DNA of 62,398 nucleotides from assembly GCF_003014555.1 (NCBI RefSeq), contig NZ_PYGE01000027.1, positions 1 to 62,398 of the forward strand, given 5' to 3'. The position numbers and the translations under genes are program-made. Below are positions 16,674 to 25,234 of this stretch, piece after piece; positions within the stretch are counted from its first letter, which is position 1, and each line of letters begins with the position of its first letter. Source of the stretch: Haloactinopolyspora alba (GTDB taxonomy: Bacteria > Actinomycetota > Actinomycetes > Jiangellales > Jiangellaceae). The notes below the pieces were generated by a model that searched no databases, was not told where the DNA came from, and worked only from the letters and a program-made list of their open reading frames with translations.

Positions 16674-17561
16674 ATGATGACGATGAGTCCTGCGGACAAG
16701 GCTGGTGACGGCGCACAGTCCGGCGCCCCTACCGCCCGGCGCATGGTGCTCGGTGCACAGCTACGCCGGCTGCGCGAGAGCGCGGGCGTCTCACGCGCCG
16801 ACGCCGGGTACCAGATCCGCAGCTCGGAGTCGAAGATGAGCCGGATCGAGCTCGGCCGCGTCGGATTCAAGGAACGTGACGTCGCCGACCTGCTGACCAT
16901 GTACGGCGTCGACGACCCCGCCGAGCGCGAGGCGTTCCTCGAGATGGTGAAGCAGTCCAGCCAGCCCGGCTGGTGGCACCGCTACTCGGACGTCATCCCG
17001 ACCTGGTTCACCGACTACGTCGGACTCGAGGAGTCCGCGGCCCGCATCCAGACCTACGAGCTGCAGTTCGTCCCCGGCCTGTTGCAGACGCAGGACTACG
17101 CCACCGCGGTCTTCGAGCACGGCGGCATGCAGTCCGGCGAGGAGGTCGAACAGCGTCTGCAGCTTCGGCTACGGCGACAGAAGAACCTGGCGCGCCCGGA
17201 CGCGCCGCGGCTGTGGGCGGTCATCGACGAGTCCGTGCTCTTTCGCCCCATCGGCGGGCCCGCGGTCCTGAAGGCCCAGCTGGGGTCGCTGCTCGAGGCA
17301 AGCGACATCCCGAACGTCTCGCTGCAGATCCTTCCGTACGTGAACAGCGGCTACGCGGCCGAGGGCTCGTTCACCATCCTGCGCTTCGCCGAGAGCGAGC
17401 TGCCCACCATCGTGTACGTAGAGCACCTCACCGGCAGCATCTACCTCGACCAGGTCAAGGACGTCGAGTCCTACGGGCGCGCGATCGACAGGCTCGCTGT
17501 CGACTCCATGACGCCCGACGAGAGCCGCGACTACATCGCGAAGAGGCGCGCCGAGATCTGA
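16674..17561 (+). CDS. XRE-family transcriptional regulator with DUF5753 sensor domain
   Basis: About 295 residues. The N-terminal helix-turn-helix (about 22-80: LGAQLRRLRESAGVSRADAGYQI then SKMSRIELGR) is followed by the actinomycete DUF5753 domain (WFTDYVGLEESAARIQTYELQFVPGLLQT, near 110-285). Such proteins typically pair with small DUF397 proteins as regulator and antagonist, and two DUF397 genes follow here. Several ATG codons cluster at 16662-16685; GGAAGG lies just before those at 16674 and 16677, so the exact start is uncertain by a few residues. A strong intrinsic terminator follows at 17601. Confidence 0.9.
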   Translation: MMTMSPADKAGDGAQSGAPTARRMVLGAQLRRLRESAGVSRADAGYQIRSSESKMSRIELGRVGFKERDVADLLTMYGVDDPAEREAFLEMVKQSSQPGWWHRYSDVIPTWFTDYVGLEESAARIQTYELQFVPGLLQTQDYATAVFEHGGMQSGEEVEQRLQLRLRRQKNLARPDAPRLWAVIDESVLFRPIGGPAVLKAQLGSLLEASDIPNVSLQILPYVNSGYAAEGSFTILRFAESELPTIVYVEHLTGSIYLDQVKDVESYGRAIDRLAVDSMTPDESRDYIAKRRAEI

Positions 17562-17600
17562 CGTGCCCAGGATCGTCACGATCCTCTGAGCCACCCCTGA

Positions 17601-17633
17601 ACGGACGGCCGGTTCACCGGTCGTCCGTTTTGT
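17601..17633 (+). terminator. Intrinsic terminator after the XRE regulator
   Basis: ACGGACGGCCGG and CCGGTCGTCCGT (17601-17612 and 17617-17628) form a 12-bp stem with one G-U pair and a TTCA loop, followed by TTTGT. Confidence 0.85.
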
Positions 17634-17696
17634 CGGCTCCTGGTTGCTTTCATATGAATGGTCACGTTCAATCGCACGTTCTCATGCACGAATTTC

Positions 17697-17735
17697 TGCA
17701 TATGCATTCACACCTGCGTTCGCTCGTGCTAGGTT
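17697..17735 (+). promoter_or_regulatory. Promoter with palindromic operator of the first DUF397 gene
   Basis: The perfect palindrome TGCATATGCA (17697-17706) directly abuts a TTCACA -35 (17707-17712), followed by a 17-bp spacer and TAGGTT -10 (17730-17735). Almost the same arrangement precedes the second DUF397 gene, which strongly supports function. The palindrome position suits an activator or repressor such as the upstream XRE protein. Confidence 0.75.
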
Positions 17736-17801
17736 CGACTGCATAATTCAATGCACATGCAGAAGCATCCCCGCTGGGGATGCACGAATGTGGAGGTCAT
17801 C

Positions 17802-18035
17802 ATGGACGAAATCTTCAACGGCATGCCGGCAGAGCAGGTCCCGGGCGCCGCGTGGCGGAAGAGCTCGTACAGCGGCGCACAGGGCAACTGCGTCGAGGTC
17901 GCCCACCTGCCGGGTGGCGACGTCGCCCTGCGCAACTCCCGCGACCCTCAGGGACCTGCCCTGGTCTACACCCGTGCCGAGATGGAGGCCTTCGCGGCCG
18001 GCGTCAAGGACGGCGAGTTCGACTGGGCTCACTGA
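17802..18035 (+). CDS. DUF397 small regulator-partner protein
   Basis: A 77-residue DUF397 protein: WRKSSYSGAQGNCVEVAHL, then VALRNSRDPQGPALVYT and FAAGVKDGEFDW. DUF397 proteins are partners (often anti-regulators) of XRE/DUF5753 proteins in actinomycetes; the XRE gene lies directly upstream. The start ATG 17802 has GGAGG 5 nt before it and is preferred over an in-frame ATG at 17751. Its last 33 residues are nearly identical to those in the second DUF397 gene, indicating recent duplication or gene conversion. Confidence 0.9.
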   Translation: MDEIFNGMPAEQVPGAAWRKSSYSGAQGNCVEVAHLPGGDVALRNSRDPQGPALVYTRAEMEAFAAGVKDGEFDWAH

Positions 18036-18138
18036 GAACGGACCACCGCCGGCCGTGGTCGCCGCGCGTCACCGAAAGCGGTGCGCGCGGTCGACGCAAG
18101 CGCTTGGCGCGGCCATCCGTTCGAGCCCGACGGCTCCG

Positions 18139-18188
18139 ATTCAGCGCTGTGACCGTATCGAGTCATCGGTACGTTCGCAGCGCTGAAT
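18139..18188. repeat. Inverted repeat with 11-bp arms between the DUF397 genes
   Basis: ATTCAGCGCTG (18139-18149) and CAGCGCTGAAT (18178-18188) are perfect inverted arms separated by 28 nt, and the inner sequence adds an ACCG/CGGT pair. The 347-bp gap 18036-18382 holds this element and the second DUF397 promoter, and no gene. It may act as terminator or operator. Confidence 0.6.
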
Positions 18189-18275
18189 TCGTTCAAGGCG
18201 ACCTACGTTTTCGCACGTCAGCGCCCTGCCGTCGGTCGGATCAGTTCGTTCGCACAATCAGATGCGCGGATTTTC

Positions 18276-18314
18276 TGCATGTGCATTCACACCTGCGGCT
18301 GGGCGTGCTACGTT
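18276..18314 (+). promoter_or_regulatory. Promoter with palindromic operator of the second DUF397 gene
   Basis: TGCATGTGCA (18276-18285) abuts TTCACA (18286-18291), a 17-bp spacer and TACGTT (18309-18314). Layout and sequence copy the promoter at 17697-17735. Confidence 0.75.
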
Positions 18315-18382
18315 CGGTGGATCTTGATGCATGTGCAGTCGCAGTTCCCACTCGGGACGTGCAGGGAAGGGTGACGGTTCTC

Positions 18383-18985
18383 GTGGACGCGATCTTCAAC
18401 GGCATGCAGTCGGCGAGTTCGACCGCCGGACCATGGCGGAAGAGTTCGCACAGTGACACACAAGACCACTGCGTCGAGGTGGCCGAGCTACCCGGAGGCG
18501 AGGTCGCCGTCCGCAACTCGCGGGACCCGCAGGGCCCGGCGCTGGTCTACACCCGCGCCGAAATGGAGGCCTTCGCGGCCGGCGTCAAGGACGGCGAGTT
18601 CGACTGGGCGGACGAGGACGACCTGTCGCCGCGTTCCGGGGATGCGGCGACAGGTACCGGGCCGCTGCCGGCCGATGCCGGCAGCGGCCCGCCCGCCCAG
18701 CACCGGATGGTCGACGACGAACTACAGCGGATCGCCGACACCATCCTGACCGGCGAAGCCGTCCTCGACCGGCAGGCCGCCGAGCGGCTGCTCCGGGTCG
18801 TCGGCGCCGTCGTCGCTTTGCACCAGTCTCACGACGTCGACGAGCACGGCCAGTGCACCACCTGCCGCCCCAAGTCGCGGCTTCGGTGGGCCGGCCGCCA
18901 CGACCGGCGGCCCTGTTCGGTGTACGCGACGCTGAGCACCCATCTCGGATACACCCCCATCCCCTCCACCTCGTCGGATCGGTGA
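18383..18985 (+). CDS. DUF397 protein with C-terminal cysteine-containing extension
   Basis: A 200-residue protein. Residues about 1-72 are a DUF397 domain closely matching the gene at 17802 (WRKSSHSDTQDHCVEVAEL, NSRDPQGPALVYT). After an acidic, Gly/Pro-rich linker comes a second module (about 110-185) with a helical LQRIADTILTG..LDRQAAERLLRVVGAV segment and GQCTTCRP..RRPCSVY, three cysteines that could bind a metal. DUF397 proteins usually stop after about 70-80 residues, so this is a fusion. The start GTG 18383 is chosen by homology to the neighbour; a GTG 12 nt upstream is possible. Confidence 0.82.
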   Translation: MDAIFNGMQSASSTAGPWRKSSHSDTQDHCVEVAELPGGEVAVRNSRDPQGPALVYTRAEMEAFAAGVKDGEFDWADEDDLSPRSGDAATGTGPLPADAGSGPPAQHRMVDDELQRIADTILTGEAVLDRQAAERLLRVVGAVVALHQSHDVDEHGQCTTCRPKSRLRWAGRHDRRPCSVYATLSTHLGYTPIPSTSSDR

Positions 18986-18993
18986 CACCAGTC

Positions 18994-19179
18994 ATGTCTT
19001 CGACACACCCGCACAGCCCGCACACCGACTCCCGTGCCGCGCTCCCCAGCGGCACCGCGCGGCACGACTCGGACACGGCGATGTCCGGCAACGTGGCCCA
19101 GTCGATCTACCGGTTCCTCGTCTGGGCAATCCTGGGCTTCATCGCGCTGACACTAGTCAAGACCGTTCTCGGCAACTGA
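18994..19179 (+). CDS. Small membrane protein of unknown function
   Basis: About 61 residues, with a hydrophilic His/Ser-rich N-terminus and a single C-terminal transmembrane helix (YRFLVWAILGFIALTLVKTVLG). It starts 9 bp after the DUF397-fusion stop and may be co-transcribed. The start is uncertain; a shorter form from ATG 19081 would consist almost entirely of the membrane helix. A terminator hairpin follows at 19186. Confidence 0.55.
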   Translation: MSSTHPHSPHTDSRAALPSGTARHDSDTAMSGNVAQSIYRFLVWAILGFIALTLVKTVLGN

Positions 19180-19185
19180 CGCGCG

Positions 19186-19217
19186 CCGACCCCGTCACGT
19201 TTCGGTGGCGGGGTCGG
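19186..19217 (+). terminator. Hairpin terminator
   Basis: CCGACCCCGTCAC (19186-19198) pairs with GTGGCGGGGTCGG (19205-19217) with one mismatch and a 6-nt loop. A strong GC stem without a long U-tract, between the small membrane gene and the convergent prenyltransferase gene. The rest of the 19218-19408 gap shows no gene. Confidence 0.65.
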
Positions 19218-19408
19218 TCGTTCCCGGCGGATCGTCGGTCCACCTCTCGACACGCAACATCGTCACCTCGAACTCGTTCACCTCGAATTCGGCGGGGTGC
19301 AGGTCGATGGAGGTGCTGCTGACACCGACGATCCCGGTGACGCCCCGGCGCGGGCTCCGATGGGGCCGCGCAGGGGCGTCGTGACGTTTCGGCGTGCAGG
19401 TCGCGGCG

Positions 19409-20170
19409 TCAGTGGCCGAAGCGGCGCTCGCGCTCGGTGTAACTGCGCACTGCGCGCAGGAAGTCGACCTGCCGGAAGTCCGGCCAGAGCGCCTCGCAGA
19501 AGTAGTACTCCGAGTTCGCGCTCTGCCACATCATGAACCCGGACAGGCGCTGCTCACCGCTGGCGCGGATCACCAGGTCCGGGTCCGGCTGGCCTTTCGT
19601 GTACAGGTGCTCGGCGATGCCCTCGACGGTGATGGTCTCGGCGACCTCCTCGAGCGAGGCGCCCTGTGCGGCGTGCTCGTGCAGCAGCGCGCGGACCGCG
19701 TCGGCGATCTCGTGCCGGCCGCCGTATCCGACGGCGACGTTGACGTGCATGCCGTCCACGTCACGCGTCCGGTCGGCGGCCTGCTTGATGACCGTCGCCG
19801 TACGGTCCGGCAGCAGGTCCAGCGCGCCCACCGGATGCACCCGCCACTGCCCCGTCGACGCGATGTCGTCGACGAGGTTCTCGATGATGCCGAGCAACGG
19901 GACCAGCTCGTCCTCGGAGCGGTGCAGGTTGTCCGTCGACAGCATCCACAGCGTGACGACGTTGACGTCGAGGTCGTCGCACCAGCCGAGGAACTGGCGC
20001 GCCTTCTCGGCGCCGGCCTGGTGCCCGCTGGAGGTCGGCGCGCCGAACGCACGTGCCCAGCGGCGGTTGCCGTCCATCAGGACGGCCACGTGCCCCGGTA
20101 CCCGAGACCGGTCCAGTCGCCGACGGATACGCCGCTCGTAGAGTCGGTAGACGAGGTCGGACAGACCCAT
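19409..20170 (-). CDS. Cis-prenyltransferase (isoprenyl/polyprenyl diphosphate synthase, UppS family)
   Basis: A 253-residue protein with the family signature HVAVLMDGNRRWAR (catalytic Asp33), the WMLSTDNLHR segment and C-terminal PDLVIRASGEQRLSGFMMWQS. It condenses isopentenyl diphosphate onto an allylic primer in Z configuration to make lipid carriers for cell-wall synthesis. Actinobacteria often carry a short-chain form (Z-farnesyl diphosphate synthase, Rv1086-like) and a long-chain form; the neighbourhood (hemolysin III, DUF255, mca, greA) resembles that of Rv1086, so the short-chain form is likely. The ATG at 20170 has GGAGGTG 9 nt upstream. Confidence 0.92.
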   Translation of the reverse strand: MGLSDLVYRLYERRIRRRLDRSRVPGHVAVLMDGNRRWARAFGAPTSSGHQAGAEKARQFLGWCDDLDVNVVTLWMLSTDNLHRSEDELVPLLGIIENLVDDIASTGQWRVHPVGALDLLPDRTATVIKQAADRTRDVDGMHVNVAVGYGGRHEIADAVRALLHEHAAQGASLEEVAETITVEGIAEHLYTKGQPDPDLVIRASGEQRLSGFMMWQSANSEYYFCEALWPDFRQVDFLRAVRSYTERERRFGH

Positions 20171-20338
20171 CGACCGCTGCACCTCCAGCATCGCCTGACC
20201 ACGGTGATGGCCGGACCATAGCTCGCGGCCACCCGGACGCATCCACCGCACTCGGACACGGCCTACGCACGAAAGACTACTCCCACAAGAACGGGAGAAC
20301 GTGACATCCGCGACACCTCTTCCACTACCGTGGGTGCC

Positions 20339-21025
20339 ATGTCCACCGAAGGCCCCATCCGCGAGGCGGTCGCCGCGGTCAAGCCCAGGCTGCGCGGCTG
20401 GCTGCACGCGGCGACCTTCCCGGTGGCGGTCGTCGCCGGGCTACTGCTCGTCATCGTCGCGCCGTCCCTCGAAGTCAGGGTCAGCGCGGCGATCTACACG
20501 GCCACCGCGGCGCTGCTGTTCGGCATCAGCGCCATTTACCACCGCGGGCACTGGTCGCCACGCGCGCAGGCGGCGCTGCGACGGCTCGACCACGCCAACA
20601 TCTTCCTGATCATCGCCGGCACGTACACGCCGTTCACCCTGCTCCTGCTGCCACAGCGACAGGCGCAGATCCTGCTCAGCCTGGTGTGGGTGGGTGCCCT
20701 GCTCGGCGTGGGTTTCCGCGTGTTCTGGGTGAGCGCGCCGCGCTGGCTGTACGTGCCGATCTACATCTCGCTGGGGTGGGCGGCGGTGTTCTGGTTGCCG
20801 CAGTTCGCCACTCACGGCGGGGCGGCGGTCGTCACGCTGATCATCGTCGGCGGGCTGATGTACACGCTCGGAGCGGTGGTTTACGGCATGAAGCGGCCCA
20901 ACCCCTCACCGCGCTGGTTCGGGTTCCACGAGGTCTTCCACGCGTTCACACTCGCCGGCTTCGCCAGTCACCATGTCGGCATCTGGCTCGCGGCCTTCGG
21001 CGCCGGAGCCGTCGCCAGCGCCTGA
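20339..21025 (+). CDS. Hemolysin III / PAQR-family membrane protein
   Basis: A 228-residue protein with seven predicted membrane helices. The family histidines and acids are present in SAIYHRGHW, RRLDHANIF and the C-terminal FHEVFHAFTLAGFASHHVGIW. TrhA/YqfA proteins of this family are thought to be membrane hydrolases or regulators of membrane fluidity; the 'hemolysin' name is historical. It is divergent from the prenyltransferase gene and converges with the DUF255 gene only 23 bp away. Confidence 0.9.
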   Translation: MSTEGPIREAVAAVKPRLRGWLHAATFPVAVVAGLLLVIVAPSLEVRVSAAIYTATAALLFGISAIYHRGHWSPRAQAALRRLDHANIFLIIAGTYTPFTLLLLPQRQAQILLSLVWVGALLGVGFRVFWVSAPRWLYVPIYISLGWAAVFWLPQFATHGGAAVVTLIIVGGLMYTLGAVVYGMKRPNPSPRWFGFHEVFHAFTLAGFASHHVGIWLAAFGAGAVASA

Positions 21026-21048
21026 CGCCGGCGCGGCTGCCGCGGCCG

Positions 21049-23115
21049 TCATCCCGGTGCGGCAGCGGACATCTGGCTGATCATCTCGTCCGCGTCGGAC
21101 GTCGGCCGGTCACACACGAAACCCCGGCAGACGTACGCCGCCGGCGCACCGTCGAGCGGGCCGCGTCCCCGCAACAACGGGATCGCCGCGTCCTCGCCGT
21201 CCGGTTCCGGACCGGAGGCGACGACGACCGCGCCCGGCGACGGGTGCCGCATCGCGGCCGCGTGCAAGGTGGCGGTCCGCGCATCCGCGGGTTCACCGAC
21301 CACGGCCACTTCGACCGGGCCGGCGACGACGGCTTCGGCGACCGCCAGGCCCCAGCCGGCGAAGCGGGGCGCGCGGGCGGCCAGCGCGTCGTACATCCGC
21401 AACGCCTCCTCCGCCGCCGCGCGATACTCGGAGTTTCCGGTGTAGGCGGCCGCGGTGACCAGGGCACCCGCTGCTGCCGACCAGCCGGACGGCACCGCGT
21501 TGTCGGTCGGGTCCTGCGGACGGCGCAACCCGCCGAGCCGCGGGTCGGTCTCGTCGGCGCCGGTGTCGAAGAAGCCGCTGTCCGGGTCACGGAACTCGGT
21601 GAGCACGACGTCCAGCAGCCGCTGAGCCGCCGCCAACCGGGACGCGTTCCCGGTCACCGAGACGAGCGCGAGCATGCCTTCCGCGACGTCTGCGTAGTCC
21701 TCGAGCACACCGGGGCTGTCGCCGGCGACGCCGTCACGGGAGACCCGGCGCAGCCGCCCTCGCTCGTCGACGTGTGTCTGCTCGATCAGGTCGGCGCAGC
21801 GCGACGCCGCTTCGATCCACCCCGGCTCGGCGAACAGCGCACCGGCTTCGGCCAGTGCCGCGACCGCGAGGCCGTTCCACGCTGCCACGACCTTGTCGTC
21901 GCGCCCGGGCCGCGGCCGCTGCTCACGTGCCGCGTACAGCTCGTCGCGGATCCGCCGCCAACGCCCCGCCCCGTCGGGATCGTCGGGCTCGTCGGGCAGC
22001 TGCAGTGTGGACGCGCCGTGCTCGAACGTGCCTTCCTCGGTGACCCGGAGCAGCTGCGCCGCCCATGCGCCGTCCTCCTCGCCCAGTACCGACCGCAACT
22101 GGGCCGGTGTCCAGGCATAGAACGCGCCCTCGGCGGGCGCGGCGCCCTCGTTCGGCGGCGAGTCGGCGTCGAGCGAGCTGGCGAACCCGCCCTCGGCGGT
22201 GCGCAGCTCACGCAGCAGGAACCCGGCGGTCTCGCGGACCACTCGCTCGGCCGTCGGCGCACGGGTGGCTCGCCACCAGTGGGCGTAGACCCGCAGCAGC
22301 AACGCGTTGTCGGAGAGCATCTTCTCGAAATGCGGCACGACCCAGGCATGGTCGACGCTGTACCGGGCGAAACCACCGCCGAGCTGGTCGTAGATACCGC
22401 CGCGCGCCATCCGCTCGCAGGTCGTGTCGACGATCCGCAGCGTCTCCGGATCGCCGGTGCGTGCGTGGTGACGCAGCAGGAACTCGAGCACCATCGACGG
22501 CGGGAACTTCGGCGCCTGGCCGAAACCGCCCGCGTACGGATCGGTCTCGGCGGACAGCCGGGCCACGGCGGCGTCGAGGCGCTGCGTCGACGGCGCCTGC
22601 TCGCCGGTGGCCAGCCGGACGCCGGTGAGACTGTCGGCGATCTGTCCGGCCGCTTCGGTCACCTCGCCACGGCGCTGCTCCCACGCCTGCACCACGGCCT
22701 GCAGCACCTGCGGGAACGAGGGCATGCCCGGGTGCGGCCGCGGCGGGTAGTAGGTGCCGGCGTAGAACGGGCGGCCGTCGGGGGTGAGGAACGCCGTCAT
22801 CGGCCAGCCTCCCTGCCCGGTCAGCGCCTGCACCGACTCCATGTAGACGGCGTCGACGTCGGGGCGCTCTTCCCGGTCCACCTTCACCGCGACGAAGTGC
22901 TCGTTCATGTATGCGGCGATCTCGTCGCTCTCGAACGACTCGTGCGCCATGACGTGACACCAGTGGCACGCCGCATAGCCGACGCTGAGCAGCACCGGCA
23001 CGTCGCGGCGGCGCGCTTCGGCGAACGCGTCGTCACCCCACGGCCACCAGTCCACCGGGTTGTCGGCGTGCTGGCGTAGGTACGGGCTGAGTGCGTCCTG
23101 AAGCCTGTTCGCCAT
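21049..23115 (-). CDS. DUF255 thioredoxin-like / glycosidase-fold protein (YyaL family)
   Basis: A 688-residue cytosolic protein of standard family length. The N-terminal thioredoxin-like DUF255 domain has CHWCH (Cys50-His-Trp-Cys53) in [18 protein letters not shown] and [13 protein letters not shown]. The remainder is an (alpha/alpha)6-barrel resembling N-acylglucosamine epimerases. Orthologues include Bacillus YyaL and human SPATA20; the reaction is unknown. It starts with ATG at 23115 and the first residues [21 protein letters not shown] are the usual family N-terminus. Confidence 0.92.
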   Translation of the reverse strand: MANRLQDALSPYLRQHADNPVDWWPWGDDAFAEARRRDVPVLLSVGYAACHWCHVMAHESFESDEIAAYMNEHFVAVKVDREERPDVDAVYMESVQALTGQGGWPMTAFLTPDGRPFYAGTYYPPRPHPGMPSFPQVLQAVVQAWEQRRGEVTEAAGQIADSLTGVRLATGEQAPSTQRLDAAVARLSAETDPYAGGFGQAPKFPPSMVLEFLLRHHARTGDPETLRIVDTTCERMARGGIYDQLGGGFARYSVDHAWVVPHFEKMLSDNALLLRVYAHWWRATRAPTAERVVRETAGFLLRELRTAEGGFASSLDADSPPNEGAAPAEGAFYAWTPAQLRSVLGEEDGAWAAQLLRVTEEGTFEHGASTLQLPDEPDDPDGAGRWRRIRDELYAAREQRPRPGRDDKVVAAWNGLAVAALAEAGALFAEPGWIEAASRCADLIEQTHVDERGRLRRVSRDGVAGDSPGVLEDYADVAEGMLALVSVTGNASRLAAAQRLLDVVLTEFRDPDSGFFDTGADETDPRLGGLRRPQDPTDNAVPSGWSAAAGALVTAAAYTGNSEYRAAAEEALRMYDALAARAPRFAGWGLAVAEAVVAGPVEVAVVGEPADARTATLHAAAMRHPSPGAVVVASGPEPDGEDAAIPLLRGRGPLDGAPAAYVCRGFVCDRPTSDADEMISQMSAAAPG

Positions 23116-23179
23116 ACGCCCAGCGTGTCACGCTCCTGCGGCAATTTCCCGAGCAGCTCCGGACTCGGCCGCCATGCCG

Positions 23180-23229
23180 TGATCATCAACTATTCGCCAC
23201 GCCATGGTGGGGACGATCGTTGATGATCA
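23180..23229. repeat. 50-nt imperfect palindrome, TGATCA family (copy F)
   Basis: TGATCATCAAC (23180-23190) is mirrored by GTTGATGATCA (23219-23229), with weaker pairing inside. The TGA within its right end is the stop codon of the MFS gene on the minus strand. It has the same length and termini as copies A-D but a different inner sequence. Confidence 0.7.
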
Positions 23230-24429
23230 AGGACGTGTCGGCCGGACCGTGCCCCGGCCGGCCACCGTCGCGACCACCACCTGACCGGCTGCGGCGACGC
23301 ACATCAGCATGATCGGTGCCTGCCAGCCGGAACTGACGGTGTGCAGTAGTCCGAAAGCCACCGGTCCCGCCGCGGCGACCAGATACCCGATCGACTGCGC
23401 CATGGCGGACAGCGCGCCCGCCGCGATCGCGTCCTCGGCGCGCAGACTGAGGAAGGCCAACGCGAGTACGAGGCAAGCTCCGCCGCCGAGACCGAGGACG
23501 ACACTCCACAGCAGTGCCCACCCCGGCGCCGCCACCAAGCCGAGATAGCCAACCAGCGAGACCGCGGAGCTCAGCATCGCCACCGCGCGTTGGTCACGGG
23601 CCCGCCGCAGCATGGTGGGCATCACCAGACCGGTCGCCACCGCGACCGCCTGGAACAGGAACAGCAGCCATCCCGCGTCACCCGCAGTGACTCCGCTGTC
23701 CCGGAAGACCTGAGGCAACCACGTGACGACGACGTAGAAGCCCAGCGACTGCAACCCCATGAACGCCGTGACCGCCCACGCCAGTGCCGACCCCCACGGC
23801 AATCGGCGCGTGTGGACCGCCTCCGAGCGTGGCCGCGGCGTCCGCAGCTGCGGAAGCCAAAGCACGATCGCCGTGAGCGCGAGCACGATCCAACAGCCCA
23901 ACGCGGTGTGCCAGCCGCCAGGAACGGCCCGGCTGATCGGCACCGCCACCCCGGATGCCACCGCGGCGACTCCTCCCATCACCGCGGCGTACGCGCTGGT
24001 CAACAGTCCCACCCTGGTCGGGAAGTCGCGCTTGATCAGGCTCGGAAGCAACACGTTGCCCACGGCGATTCCTGCTCCGATCAGCACGGTTCCCCCGAAC
24101 AGAGCGATCGCCGCCGGCACCCAACGGACCGCCACTCCGACGGCCAGGACCACGAGCGCACCCCCGAGGAGTCGCTCGGGCCCCCATCGCGCGGCCAGTC
24201 GCGGGACCACCGGAGAGACGACCGCGAACGCCACCAACGGAAGCGTGGTCAACAGACCCGCCACGGCCGGCGTCAGCGCCAGTTCCGCCTGCACACGATC
24301 CAGCAACGGCCCGACGCCGGTCAGGGCCGGGCGGAGGTTCGCCGCCACCACCAGCAGACTCCACACCAGGAGGGTGTTGCCGGAACGCGTCCGATTCGCG
24401 TTCGGTGAAACGCTCGTACCACTGGCCAT
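23227..24429 (-). CDS. MFS transporter, CynX/NimT-like
   Basis: About 400 residues with 12 predicted membrane helices, beginning NTLLVWSLLVVAANLRPALTGVGPLL, the conserved start of CynX/NimT/YycB-type transporters (cyanate, nitroimidazole). Substrate is unknown. The ATG at 24429 is chosen; an in-frame GTG at 24447 is an alternative. It is divergent from an ArsR-type regulator and shares a palindromic operator overlapping its promoter. The stop codon lies inside a TGATCA palindrome. Confidence 0.87.
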   Translation of the reverse strand: MASGTSVSPNANRTRSGNTLLVWSLLVVAANLRPALTGVGPLLDRVQAELALTPAVAGLLTTLPLVAFAVVSPVVPRLAARWGPERLLGGALVVLAVGVAVRWVPAAIALFGGTVLIGAGIAVGNVLLPSLIKRDFPTRVGLLTSAYAAVMGGVAAVASGVAVPISRAVPGGWHTALGCWIVLALTAIVLWLPQLRTPRPRSEAVHTRRLPWGSALAWAVTAFMGLQSLGFYVVVTWLPQVFRDSGVTAGDAGWLLFLFQAVAVATGLVMPTMLRRARDQRAVAMLSSAVSLVGYLGLVAAPGWALLWSVVLGLGGGACLVLALAFLSLRAEDAIAAGALSAMAQSIGYLVAAAGPVAFGLLHTVSSGWQAPIMLMCVAAAGQVVVATVAGRGTVRPTRP

Positions 24430-24460
24430 CGATCGTCTCGACCCCACGCTCGCCGATTTG

Positions 24461-24526
24461 GTTGGACAGCGATCAAACTAAACAAGTGTTGGATGATTGT
24501 CCAACCGTCTACGGATCCGGTACCTT
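24461..24526. promoter_or_regulatory. Divergent promoters with ArsR-type operator
   Basis: The palindrome GTTGGATGATTGTCCAAC (24488-24505) plus a third GTTGGA half-site at 24461-24466. For the MFS gene (minus): -35 TGGACA (24503-24498), 17-bp spacer, -10 TAGTTT (24480-24475). For the regulator (plus): -35 TTGTCC (24497-24502), 18-bp spacer, -10 TACCTT (24521-24526). The palindrome overlaps both -35 boxes, as expected for repression of both genes. Confidence 0.7.
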
Positions 24527-24548
24527 CTGAGCTCTGGGAGGAGATCGA

Positions 24549-24887
24549 GTGAACGTGCCCTGGGAACCTCCGGCAGGCGAGATCAGACTGGTCGACGTCC
24601 TGGACGCCCTCGCGGACCCGGTCCGGCTGGCGTTGGTGGCGCGGCTCGCCAGCCTGGGCAGCGAGAAGTGCACGGACATCAATGCCGACGTGAATGTCCA
24701 CAAATCGACCATGTCGCACCACTACCGGGTGCTTCGCGAAGCGGGTGTGACCCGCACCGTCGTGCACGGCAGGCAACGGTGGGTCAGGCTGCGACACGCG
24801 GAGCTCGACGCGCGTTTTCCGGGACTACTCGACTCGGTTCTCAGCGCCGCGACGCATCCCGTCCAGCCGACCGCGCGTCACGGCTGA
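24549..24887 (+). CDS. ArsR/SmtB-family winged-helix regulator
   Basis: A 112-residue winged-helix protein: LVDVLDALADPVRLALVARL, then VHKSTMSHHYRVLREAGV as recognition helix and VVHGRQRWVRLR as the wing. A GTG start follows GGGAGGAG. There is no obvious cluster of metal-binding cysteines, so it may sense an organic ligand. Divergent placement next to the MFS transporter with a shared palindromic operator indicates that it represses the transporter and itself. Confidence 0.88.
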   Translation: MNVPWEPPAGEIRLVDVLDALADPVRLALVARLASLGSEKCTDINADVNVHKSTMSHHYRVLREAGVTRTVVHGRQRWVRLRHAELDARFPGLLDSVLSAATHPVQPTARHG

Positions 24888-24976
24888 CCCTCGAAACGCC
24901 GAACTGTTCGATCAACCCATGGACGGGTCCACGACGGCGTCGCACGTGGGGCGACGGGGGACGCGGTTCGCGAGCG

Positions 24977-25234
24977 TTACGAACGTCCTGCGCCGGGGCC
25001 CTGGTCGGGCCGGTCGCGCTGGCCGCGCTGGTCGCGCTGGTCGTGCTGGCCGCGCATCCGCTCTTCGTCGGTGAGCCCTTCCTGGTCGAAGTCGACCTTG
25101 CGCATCTGTTTGCGCATGCTGCGGTACAGCAGCACCAGAGCCACGATCAGGAACGCCAGGACGAGGAAGCCGAACAGGCCCGGTCCGGCGTTGAAGTCGG
25201 ACGATTCGGCCGCGCTGACGGCTGCCGTGCTCAC
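24977..25234 (-). CDS. Small single-pass membrane protein coupled to mca
   Basis: An 85-residue protein with one central transmembrane helix ([21 protein letters not shown]) followed by a basic stretch and a highly charged, repetitive tail of Gln/Arg/Asp. Its GTG start overlaps the mca stop by 4 bp (GTGA), so it is translationally coupled. A small membrane protein next to mca also occurs in mycobacteria (Rv1081c-like, from memory). Function is unknown; it may anchor or modulate Mca. Confidence 0.8.
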   Translation of the reverse strand: MSTAAVSAAESSDFNAGPGLFGFLVLAFLIVALVLLYRSMRKQMRKVDFDQEGLTDEERMRGQHDQRDQRGQRDRPDQGPGAGRS

